The notes under the pieces are model-generated. The model was not told the origin of the DNA. It did no database searches and worked only from the letters and a program-made list of their open reading frames with translations. The position numbers and the translations under genes are program-made. From NCBI GenBank assembly GCA_026388445.1, contig JAPLJU010000296.1, positions 1 to 6,627 of the forward strand: 6,627 bases of DNA, read 5' to 3'. Below are positions 1 to 6,128 of the stretch, one piece after another; within the stretch, counting starts at the first letter, position 1, and every line of letters starts with the position of its first letter. Source of the stretch: Deltaproteobacteria bacterium. Lineage in GTDB: Bacteria > Desulfobacterota > Syntrophia > Syntrophales > UBA2192.

Positions 1-86
1 GGCGGAAAGGCGGGGGGACCCACTTTTCAAAAAAAGTTGACTTTATTATCTCCCTTTGGTAGCTAACCTTCAAGACTCCTTTCTCC
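1..86 (+). other. Leader upstream of the regulator gene, no coding region seen
   Basis: This stretch between the window edge and the first gene holds no open reading frame that I can support. It has a G-rich start, then an AT-rich part with a short interrupted inverted repeat (ACTTT at 22-26, AAAGT at 33-37) separated by an A-rich spacer. This could be the worn end of an upstream terminator or an operator half-site, but the arms are too short to decide. No clear Shine-Dalgarno sequence precedes the ATG at 87: the bases just before it are pyrimidine-rich. Confidence 0.4.
37..67 (+). promoter_or_regulatory. Possible weak sigma-70-type promoter for the operon
   Basis: TTGACT at 37-42 matches five of six bases of the -35 consensus and lies in an AT-rich patch just ahead of the first gene. 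The -10 side is poor: TAGCTA at 60-65 (17-bp spacer) or GCTAAC at 62-67 (19-bp spacer) match only two or three consensus bases. A promoter is expected here, because this appears to be the first gene of a co-directional run, but the sequence alone does not establish it. Confidence 0.25.
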
Positions 87-887
87 ATGAAGAGCCCCAA
101 GGACAACATCATCTATGAGTTTCTGCGAATGGGGATTTCCGCTCAGGAAGTCAAGGCCTACATTTCCCTTCTCGAACAAGAGTACGTCACCGGGTACCAG
201 CTGAGCAAGAGCGCCGGCATTCCTTCCTCCAAGATCTACAGTGTGCTGAATCGGCTTCTGGAGAGAGGGTTCGTCATCGCGGCAAACACCCGGCCGGTGA
301 GGTATGTGCCCCGGCCGCCGGAGGAACTTCTAGCCGGCATCAGGGATGAATTCAGAGCCTCGCTGGATGCGCTGGAGAATTCCCTCAAGACCATCCGAAA
401 CGGGACAAAGAAAAACGATATCGTGGCCTGGAACACAACGGGCCGGGCCGATGTGATGCGCAAGGCGCAGTCCATGATCGACCACAGCACTGAAAAGGTT
501 TACCTTGCGGTCTGGCCGCAGGATCTGCGGCCGATTCGCGCGTCTTTGTCGGAGGCCGTCAAGAAGGGAGTCAAGCTTCACCTGGTGAGCTACGGAAACA
601 CGACCTTTGACCGGGGCACGATCTATTTCCACCGGCCGTCCGACTATCCATTCAGAGAACGGCGGGAGAGACGGTTTGTCCTGACCTCAGACAGCAGCAA
701 GGCGGTCATCGCCAGCTTTGCAGAGGGCGGTGCAGGCAGCGGGATCTGGACGGAGAACCCCGGACTCGTCAACTTGTTCAAGGATTTCGTGATTCACGAG
801 ATCTATATCGTCAAAATTGAAGAGGCCTTTCCCAAACAGATTCAGGGCGCCTACGGTAAAGACTGGGAAAAGATTCGAATGGTTTGA
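87..887 (+). CDS. TrmB-family transcriptional regulator
   Basis: A predicted DNA-binding regulator of 266 residues, a usual length for the TrmB family. Residues about 10-75 form a winged helix-turn-helix: a short helix with EVKAYISLLE at 21-30, then the recognition helix region IPSSKIYSVLNRLLERGFV at 45-63, which is the classic TrmB pattern (IPxSxxYxxLxxLxxRGxV). Residues about 78-105 look like a helical, coiled-coil-prone dimerisation linker. Residues about 110-250 match the usual C-terminal effector-sensing domain, with a hydrophobic strand, the segment EAVKKGVKLHLVSYG, a WTENPGLV stretch and a final HEIY motif. The family is common in archaea and present in many bacteria, where members control sugar or other catabolic genes. 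Here it lies immediately ahead of catabolic genes in the same direction, so control of this operon is likely but inferred; the ligand is unknown. The ATG at 87 gives the normal family N-terminus although no ribosome binding site is visible. Confidence 0.88.
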   Translation: MKSPKDNIIYEFLRMGISAQEVKAYISLLEQEYVTGYQLSKSAGIPSSKIYSVLNRLLERGFVIAANTRPVRYVPRPPEELLAGIRDEFRASLDALENSLKTIRNGTKKNDIVAWNTTGRADVMRKAQSMIDHSTEKVYLAVWPQDLRPIRASLSEAVKKGVKLHLVSYGNTTFDRGTIYFHRPSDYPFRERRERRFVLTSDSSKAVIASFAEGGAGSGIWTENPGLVNLFKDFVIHEIYIVKIEEAFPKQIQGAYGKDWEKIRMV

Positions 888-899
888 GGCGTGAACCCC

Positions 900-2435
900 A
901 TGATGCTTGATCAAGAGAAGTGCACCCAATGCGGCTTGTGCGGCCAGGAGTGTCCTCTCGAAGCCATTACCATAAAGGAAAAGGATTTCCCCGTTTTCGG
1001 CAGCGCGTGTGTTCACTGTGGGCTGTGTGTCGCCGTCTGCCCTGTGGAAGCGATTTCTCGGCCTGCTTCTGGAGAAATCCGGGGAACGGATGTGGTTTGC
1101 GATCATTGCCCCGTGGGATGCGAGGTTCCTGAGGGTCTCCTGGGCGCGTGCCAGCGGTACAGGAATGTGGAGGGAAGGATCAGCCCTGCTCGGCCTCTGG
1201 TGTTGCCTCCACAAAAGGATCTGAAAGAGCTTTACCGCAACGCCCTCATCAACCAACCCCTGATCACCGCCATCGGCGCCGGGGGAACGTATCCGGATTA
1301 CAAACCCGCTCCGCTGGCAGCCCAGAAGAGGGTGGCGGAGGTGGATGTCGTCACCGTGGTCACCGAATCTCCTCTCACCTATTCGAGCATGCTCCTCAAG
1401 ATCGACACGGATCGCGTCATCGGCGAAGAAACGTCCGCCGTGAAGTACAGAGGCGCAGCGGTGGGCCATGTGACCACCGAACAGTACGGATCCAAGATGA
1501 TCAGCCTCGGCGGGATCCATGTGATGAAGAGCAAGCATCGCCTCAAGGCGACACGCCTGATCGTGGCGCTTGCCAACGGCGAACCGGTTGAACTGAGCGT
1601 GGAAGGCGGCGCGAAGCTCCAGCTCCAGGTCGGCCGGCCGCCCATCATCAACGGCCGGGAATCGGAAGACATGAAGATTGCCTGCGGCGCAGCCATCATG
1701 GGCATGTTCGGGCCAAAACTCTACACCCTGGCCGATGAGATCATCATCCTGGACTTCGACATCACCGGGCTCTTCTCTGAAAGCCACGTGGGCCACGTTT
1801 TCGGATTCGAGTGGAGAGGACTCAAGCCGCGGGGAAAATACGGCTCTCCGGGCCGGTACTTCGGATACCCCGGCGACGGGTGGGGAGGATCCGATGTGAA
1901 AGATCCGGCCAAGGCGTTTGAAATCGTCAACCCCGAGAAAGTCCGTCCGGGAATGAAGGTCCTGGTGCTGGAGGTCACGGGAAGGCAGGCGGCGTTGCTG
2001 GAAGCGGATGAAAAAAAACACTTTCATCCTCTCCCTCTTCCTGAAGACGTGGAGGCCGTCCGGGACTTGATCGCTGAGAACAAGGAACCTTCGGTGACCT
2101 CGGCGATCTACATGGGCGGGTGCGGAGGCAGCGCAAGGGCCGGAGTCACGGGGAATCCCATCAGGCTCAACCGCGCGGTTCACACAGAGGAAGTGAAGCT
2201 CTCCGTGGGCGGGGTGAGCGCCTTTGTTCTTCCGGGCGGGGGCATCAACTTCATGGTGGATGTGGGCCGAATGCGCTGGCGGCCCTTCTCATGGACCCCC
2301 GCCCCGGCCGTGGTGGCCCCCATTGAATATACCATGGCCAAGGAGACTTACATCCGGCTGGGCGGGCATCAGCAGAATCTCACGCTCCTGGAAGACATTG
2401 AAAAGACATGGCGTGTTCAGAAATGGAATGACTGA
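900..2435 (+). CDS. hnr: Ferredoxin-domain reductase of the 6-hydroxynicotinate reductase family
   Basis: The likely reaction is ferredoxin-dependent reduction of 6-hydroxynicotinate to 1,4,5,6-tetrahydro-6-oxonicotinate, a cytoplasmic step of anaerobic nicotinate fermentation. From the ATG at 900 (511 residues) the protein opens with two ferredoxin motifs, CxxCxxCxxxCP, at Cys8/11/14/18 and Cys37/40/43/47, enough for two [4Fe-4S] clusters. A third four-cysteine set follows at Cys67/70/74/84 (CDHCPVGC then GAC). The remaining ~420 residues form a large domain with conserved-looking blocks: GGTYPDYKPAP, ESPLTYSSMLLKID, TTEQYGSKM, GGCGGSARAGVT (about 406-417) and LPGGGINFMVDV (about 444-455). 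I recognise these as Hnr-like from memory of the family. An enamidase gene directly downstream strongly supports the assignment. Start choice: GTG at 891 is also in frame, but GAGG at 886-889 is better placed for ATG 900, which also gives a normal ferredoxin N-terminus. The gap to the regulator gene is 12 bp. The exact substrate could be a related N-heterocycle. Confidence 0.78.
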   Translation: MMLDQEKCTQCGLCGQECPLEAITIKEKDFPVFGSACVHCGLCVAVCPVEAISRPASGEIRGTDVVCDHCPVGCEVPEGLLGACQRYRNVEGRISPARPLVLPPQKDLKELYRNALINQPLITAIGAGGTYPDYKPAPLAAQKRVAEVDVVTVVTESPLTYSSMLLKIDTDRVIGEETSAVKYRGAAVGHVTTEQYGSKMISLGGIHVMKSKHRLKATRLIVALANGEPVELSVEGGAKLQLQVGRPPIINGRESEDMKIACGAAIMGMFGPKLYTLADEIIILDFDITGLFSESHVGHVFGFEWRGLKPRGKYGSPGRYFGYPGDGWGGSDVKDPAKAFEIVNPEKVRPGMKVLVLEVTGRQAALLEADEKKHFHPLPLPEDVEAVRDLIAENKEPSVTSAIYMGGCGGSARAGVTGNPIRLNRAVHTEEVKLSVGGVSAFVLPGGGINFMVDVGRMRWRPFSWTPAPAVVAPIEYTMAKETYIRLGGHQQNLTLLEDIEKTWRVQKWND

Positions 2436-2444
2436 GCCTGCAGA

Positions 2445-2452
2445 GAGAGGAG
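2445..2452 (+). promoter_or_regulatory. Ribosome binding site of the enamidase gene
   Basis: The purine run GAGAGGAG lies just ahead of the ATG at 2457, with 4 bases between the AGGAG core and the start codon. It is the most convincing Shine-Dalgarno sequence in the window and fixes the start of the enamidase gene. The 21-bp gap to the previous stop codon leaves no room for a separate promoter, so co-transcription with the reductase is expected. Confidence 0.7.
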
Positions 2453-2456
2453 TGTC

Positions 2457-3626
2457 ATGAAATCCGTTCTCATTCATCATATCGGCACACTGGTGACCGG
2501 AGACATCCGGGCGCCTCTGAGCGATGCGGCGTCCCTCTACATCCAGGACGGCCTGTTCAAGGAGATCGGCACCGGTCGGACTTCGGCGGACATCGTGATC
2601 GATGCCCGGGGCAATCTGGTGACTCCGGGGCTCATCGACTCTCATGTTCATCCAAGTTTTGGGGATTTCACCCCTGTGCAGAACGCGACCAACTGGATCA
2701 GCAACTACCTCCACGGAGGGGTCACTTGCATGGTCTCTGCGGGTGAATTGCACTTGCCGGGCTTGCCGATCGACAATCCGGACCCGAATCTTTTTCGGTC
2801 CCTGGCGCTTCTCACGCGCGCCTGCTACGACCGCCACAGGCCTTCCGGTGTGAAGGTGGAGGCCGGGACGATGATGCTCGTGCCGGGAATGAAGAGGGCC
2901 GACTTTGAAGCGGTGGCTGCTGCGGGCAGCAAATGCGTCAAGTTCATCTTCTACTCCTACGGTGAAAACCCCGACGAGCAGGCGGACTATGTGCGCTGGG
3001 CCAAGGAGCTGGGCCTGAAGGTGAAAATCCATTCCGGCGGGGTGTCCCGGTCCGGGGTGTCCCGTCCGGCCGGAGCCGACGTGATCTTGAAGTTGAAACC
3101 CGACATCGTCGGCCACATTAACGGCGGCCCGATTCCCATGCCCCTCTCGGACATGGAGCGAATTCTCCTGGAGTCGGATTATCTGCTTGAAATCGCTTAC
3201 GGCGGCAATCACAGCATCGCCCAAACGTTCATGAAGAAGGTCGCGGAACAGGGCCAGCTCCACCGGGTCATTCTGGGGACGGACACTCCGAGCGGCACAG
3301 GCGTGGCGCCGAGAGGGTTGCTCCGGACCATGGCTCTTGTCGCTTCGGTGCCGGGAGTCAAGCCCGAGGAGGCGGTCTGCATGGCCACGGGAAGTGCGGC
3401 CCTTGCCCACAACCTGAACAGCGGATTTGTTCAGGAGGGCAAGCCGGCGGATCTGGTCATCATGGGAAAGATTCAAGGGGCCTCGGGCAATACCCCGCTG
3501 GAGTCTCTGAGGGACGGAAACCTTCTCGGCATTTCCATGGTCCTCATTGACGGCCAATTGGTCATCCGGGATCGTAGTCTTCAGACGCCTCCTCCGGAGA
3601 CAGGAGCCAGGATCATTGGACATTAG
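2457..3626 (+). CDS. ena: Enamidase-like amidohydrolase (6-oxo-1,4,5,6-tetrahydronicotinate amidohydrolase)
   Basis: Predicted to hydrolyse 1,4,5,6-tetrahydro-6-oxonicotinate to 2-formylglutarate and ammonia (the reaction of EC 3.5.2.18). The 389 residues match the length of E. barkeri enamidase (about 385) and resemble it from end to end: a small beta-sandwich part from both termini (IGTLVTGDI at 9-17; GISMVLIDG near the C-terminus) around a TIM-barrel. Metal ligands can be read directly: His63-x-His65 in the DSHVHP motif, His192 in KIHSGG, His220 in GHINGGP and Asp276 in GTDTPSGTG. VCMATG and GKPADLVIMG are further superfamily hallmarks. Lys162 (VKF) sits one residue before the place where the characterised enzyme has its bridging Glu164, so the metal bridge may be a carboxylated lysine as in hydantoinases. 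It follows the reductase by 21 bp, matching pathway order. The TAG stop shares its last base with a long palindromic repeat. A related cyclic-amide hydrolase activity cannot be excluded. Confidence 0.85.
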   Translation: MKSVLIHHIGTLVTGDIRAPLSDAASLYIQDGLFKEIGTGRTSADIVIDARGNLVTPGLIDSHVHPSFGDFTPVQNATNWISNYLHGGVTCMVSAGELHLPGLPIDNPDPNLFRSLALLTRACYDRHRPSGVKVEAGTMMLVPGMKRADFEAVAAAGSKCVKFIFYSYGENPDEQADYVRWAKELGLKVKIHSGGVSRSGVSRPAGADVILKLKPDIVGHINGGPIPMPLSDMERILLESDYLLEIAYGGNHSIAQTFMKKVAEQGQLHRVILGTDTPSGTGVAPRGLLRTMALVASVPGVKPEEAVCMATGSAALAHNLNSGFVQEGKPADLVIMGKIQGASGNTPLESLRDGNLLGISMVLIDGQLVIRDRSLQTPPPETGARIIGH

Positions 3627-3752
3627 CAGGTTGCTGAAAAACGCCCATCTACGGCGTTGCCCTCATCCCTCGTCGTTGCGACGCACTGGACTGTACGACT
3701 CACTCCTCGGGATTTCGGGCGCCTTGTATCTGGGCGTTTTTGAGCAACCTGC
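3626..3752. repeat. 127-bp imperfect palindrome with 22-bp terminal inverted repeats (MITE/REP-like, possible terminator)
   Basis: The left arm (3626-3647, starting GCAGGTTGCT) and right arm (3731-3752, ending AGCAACCTGC) are reverse complements at 21 of 22 positions; the single mismatch is the 11th base. Self-complementarity continues inward in pieces: ATCCC (3665-3669) with GGGAT (3709-3713), GCCC (3659-3662) with GGGC (3717-3720). A small perfect hairpin, CGTCG-TTG-CGACG, lies at 3671-3683. The arms contain AAAAACGCCC and GGGCGTTTTT, so a transcript in either direction ends in a GC stem followed by a run of five U. It could thus act as a bidirectional terminator or mRNA-stabilising structure. 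No target-site duplication is visible (flanks ATTA and AAGCC) and it encodes no transposase, so it would be a non-autonomous element. I recall similar ends in deltaproteobacterial genomes, but could not check. Confidence 0.8.
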
Positions 3753-3836
3753 AAGCCCGGTGTTTTCGGCATCCTGTCAGACATTGGGCTTTGACCAGTG
3801 AAGAGGGATATCAACAAAGAGGTTTTGAGGCAGGAG
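3753..3836 (+). other. Remaining spacer between the repeat and the molybdenum-subunit gene
   Basis: After the palindrome, 84 bases precede the preferred start of the next gene. I see no convincing promoter: TTGACC at 3791-3796 has no partner hexamer at the proper distance. A short AAGCCC/GGGCTT inverted repeat (3753-3758 and 3787-3792) is too small to count. An in-frame GTG at 3798 would extend the downstream gene by 13 residues into this spacer, but lacks a ribosome binding site. Confidence 0.4.
3827..3836 (+). promoter_or_regulatory. Ribosome binding site that favours the ATG at 3837
   Basis: GAGG at 3827-3830 lies 6 bases before the ATG at 3837, and a second AGGAG directly abuts the start. 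The alternative in-frame GTG at 3798 has no such sequence upstream. This is the reason for choosing the shorter 763-residue product over the 776-residue one. Confidence 0.55.
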
Positions 3837-6128
3837 ATGAAAGAAGAACACGCCGTTGTGGGGAAAGCCGTCCGCTTTGTCGGAGGACTTGACAAGGTGA
3901 CGGGCCGCGCGCAATATCTGGACGATATTGATTTGCCGGGCATGCTCCATGCCAAGATCCTTCGATCTCCTCACGCCCATGCTCGAATCGTCAAAGTCGA
4001 CACGTCAAAAGCAGCGGTTTTCCCCGGCGTAAAGGCCGTGCTCAGCGCGGCCGACTGCCCGAGCCTGCCTTTCGGCCTGGATGTCCCGGATGCGCGCATC
4101 TTTGCCGAGACCAAAGTGCGCTACGCGGGGGATGAGGTGGCTGCTGTGGCGGCAGAAACCCCCAAGATTGCCGCGGAGGCTCTGAAGCTCATTGAGGTGC
4201 AGTACGAGCTCTTGCCGGCGCTTTTCAGCCCTGAAGAGGCCCTTCACGAAGGAGCCCCTGTCATCCACGAAGACAAACCCGGAAATCTAGTGAAAAGCTA
4301 TGTCATTGAACGGGGCGATGTGGATATGGACTTCGCTTCGTGCGATTTTGTTTTCGAAGAGGAATTCTCCTCCTCCCGGGTGACCCCGTGCTACCTGGAA
4401 CCCTTTGGAGCCATTGCGAGGTGGGAGCCGGACGGCCGTTTGACCGTGTGGACGGGAATCCAGGCGGCCTTTCAAGCCAGGGCAGAGATCGCCAGAGCCC
4501 TCGGGATGAATCCCAGCCAGATCACGGTCAAAGTGCCGACCATCGGAGGAGCTTTCGGCGGGAAGATCTGGATAAGAAACTTTCATCCCATCGCGGCCTT
4601 GCTCGCCAGGAAAGCGAAGCGACCTGTGAAGTTTGTTCTCACCCGCCCCGAGGAGTTCGTGGCTTCCCGCCACCGGGTTCCTGCGAAGATCAAGATCAAG
4701 CTGGGAATGTTGAAAGACGGCACCATGGTCTGCAAGGACACCACGATCGTTGCCGATAACGGAGCCTATTCCTGGGCCGCTCCAAAAATCGTCTTAAACA
4801 TGTCCATGCGGACGGACTGCCTCTACCGCTTCAAATCCGTCCGGACGCGGTCCTATCTCGCTTACACCAACACCACGCCGACGAGCGGGTTTCGGGGATA
4901 TGGAAACGCGCAATCCCATTTTGCCCAGGAGTGCATGATTGACGTGTGCGGCCGAAAGGCGGGGCTGGATCCCGTGGAGATCCGGTTGAAGAATGCCGTT
5001 CGGCAAGGGGACCTGACGCTTCACGGCTGGAAAGTGCGAAGCTGCGGCCTGACCGAGTGTATTGAAAAAGCCAGGGCCGCCATTGCCCGGGTAAGGAAGC
5101 CGAAAGAAGACCAAAACGGAAAGATCAAACGAGGGGTCGGCCTGGCCTGTATGAACCATGTGTCTGGGAACCGGGCGGGAAACAACTTTGACGGCTCTTC
5201 TTCCATGGTGCGCTTTCAGGAAGACGGAAAGCTCGTCCTCTACCACGGCGAGAGCGACATGGGTCAGGGGGCCCGAACCGTGCTTGCCCAGATCGCCGCC
5301 GAAACCCTGGGCATCCGCCCCGAGGATGTCCTGGTCATGCCCATTGATACGGATGTCAGTCCCTTCTGCTTTGGATCCTATTCGAGCAGGGTGACCACGG
5401 TCGCGGGAAAGGCGGCCTACCTGGCTTCCCTGCAAGTGCGGGAACAACTTTTAAAACTGGCCGGAAATATCCTGGAAGCCGCACCGGAGGACCTGGACAT
5501 CAAGGAAGGCAGGATCTTTGTCCGGGGCAGCGAGAGGATCGAAATCTCTGTGGCTGAAGTCTGCAAGTCGGCGATTCGAACCAAGACGACCGTGGGATTG
5601 ACCGCTTACGTGGCCTACGATCCGCCCACCGAAGGAGCAGACGAAGACTTCTACGGGGACTACTCCAGTGCCTACACCTATGCGGCCCAGGCGGTTGAAG
5701 TGGAGGTCAACACGGAAACCGGACAGATCAGGGTGCTGCGGGTGGCTGCGGCCCATGACGTGGGCCGGGCGATCAATCCGAACGGAATCCGGGGGCAGAT
5801 CTACGGCGGAGTCGCCCAGGGAGCCGGGTGGGCGTTGTACGAGAACATGGTCTATGAGGGCGGCCGGCTTCAAAACAAGAGCCTGCGAAACTACACCATG
5901 GTGACCGTGACCGACATGCCTGAGGTGGAACCCATCATTGTCGAGACCCATGACCCGGTGGGGCCCTATGGAGCCAAAGGGATCGGCGAACCGGCCCTCA
6001 TCCCCATGCCTCCTGCCGTGGCCAATGCGGTCGAGGACGCTGTGGGGGTCAGAATCCGGGACTTGCCCATCACTGCTGAAAAGATTTTTTTCAACCTCCA
6101 TCCCGAGTGCGAAGGGCCCGGATCATGA
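3837..6128 (+). CDS. Xanthine dehydrogenase family molybdopterin-binding subunit, probable nicotinate dehydrogenase large subunit
   Basis: Catalytic Mo subunit of a molybdenum hydroxylase; in this setting it probably hydroxylates nicotinate at C6, with electrons passing through [2Fe-2S] and FAD subunits. Numbered from the ATG at 3837 (763 residues, normal for an intact subunit): the N-terminal a/b hammerhead domain covers about residues 18-125 (DKVTGRAQYLDDIDLPG). The cofactor-binding domain shows GGAFGGK at 237-243, FRGYG at 352-356, DMGQG at 474-478 and GAKGIGE at 712-718, whose last residue, Glu718, is the family's catalytic glutamate. The CO-dehydrogenase active-site loop (AYxCSFR) is absent, so this is not a CO dehydrogenase. 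In E. barkeri the same function is split into NdhL and NdhM; here one chain holds both halves. No in-frame TGA suggests selenocysteine. Its end overlaps the FAD-subunit start by 4 bp. Family and role as Mo subunit are certain; the substrate is inferred from the reductase and enamidase genes upstream. Confidence 0.9.
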   Translation: MKEEHAVVGKAVRFVGGLDKVTGRAQYLDDIDLPGMLHAKILRSPHAHARIVKVDTSKAAVFPGVKAVLSAADCPSLPFGLDVPDARIFAETKVRYAGDEVAAVAAETPKIAAEALKLIEVQYELLPALFSPEEALHEGAPVIHEDKPGNLVKSYVIERGDVDMDFASCDFVFEEEFSSSRVTPCYLEPFGAIARWEPDGRLTVWTGIQAAFQARAEIARALGMNPSQITVKVPTIGGAFGGKIWIRNFHPIAALLARKAKRPVKFVLTRPEEFVASRHRVPAKIKIKLGMLKDGTMVCKDTTIVADNGAYSWAAPKIVLNMSMRTDCLYRFKSVRTRSYLAYTNTTPTSGFRGYGNAQSHFAQECMIDVCGRKAGLDPVEIRLKNAVRQGDLTLHGWKVRSCGLTECIEKARAAIARVRKPKEDQNGKIKRGVGLACMNHVSGNRAGNNFDGSSSMVRFQEDGKLVLYHGESDMGQGARTVLAQIAAETLGIRPEDVLVMPIDTDVSPFCFGSYSSRVTTVAGKAAYLASLQVREQLLKLAGNILEAAPEDLDIKEGRIFVRGSERIEISVAEVCKSAIRTKTTVGLTAYVAYDPPTEGADEDFYGDYSSAYTYAAQAVEVEVNTETGQIRVLRVAAAHDVGRAINPNGIRGQIYGGVAQGAGWALYENMVYEGGRLQNKSLRNYTMVTVTDMPEVEPIIVETHDPVGPYGAKGIGEPALIPMPPAVANAVEDAVGVRIRDLPITAEKIFFNLHPECEGPGS

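Noticed and set aside
22..37. ACTTT...AAAGT inverted repeat upstream of the regulator as an operator or terminator
   Set aside because: Five-base arms in AT-rich sequence arise easily by chance; there is no second copy elsewhere in the window to support a binding site.
687..2183. Long minus-strand open frame opposite the regulator and reductase genes
   Set aside because: It lies antisense to two well-supported genes, its translation is rich in His, Arg and Gly with no recognisable domain, and GC-rich codon bias commonly leaves such open shadow frames.
2289..3623. Long minus-strand open frame opposite the enamidase gene
   Set aside because: Same reason: it is antisense to a gene whose product matches a known family end to end, and its own translation shows no family motifs.
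3753..3797. AAGCCC/GGGCTT inverted repeat and a TTGACC hexamer after the palindrome
   Set aside because: The arms are only 6 bp with a 28-base gap, and the hexamer has no -10 partner at normal spacing, so neither supports a regulatory call.
3547..3801. Small plus-strand open frame across the palindromic repeat
   Set aside because: It starts inside the enamidase gene in another frame and mostly translates the repeat; no ribosome binding site or protein-like pattern.
3798..3836. GTG at 3798 as start of the Mo-subunit gene
   Set aside because: It is in frame but has no Shine-Dalgarno sequence, and the extra 13 residues lie before the usual family N-terminus; the ATG at 3837 has GAGG 6 bases upstream.
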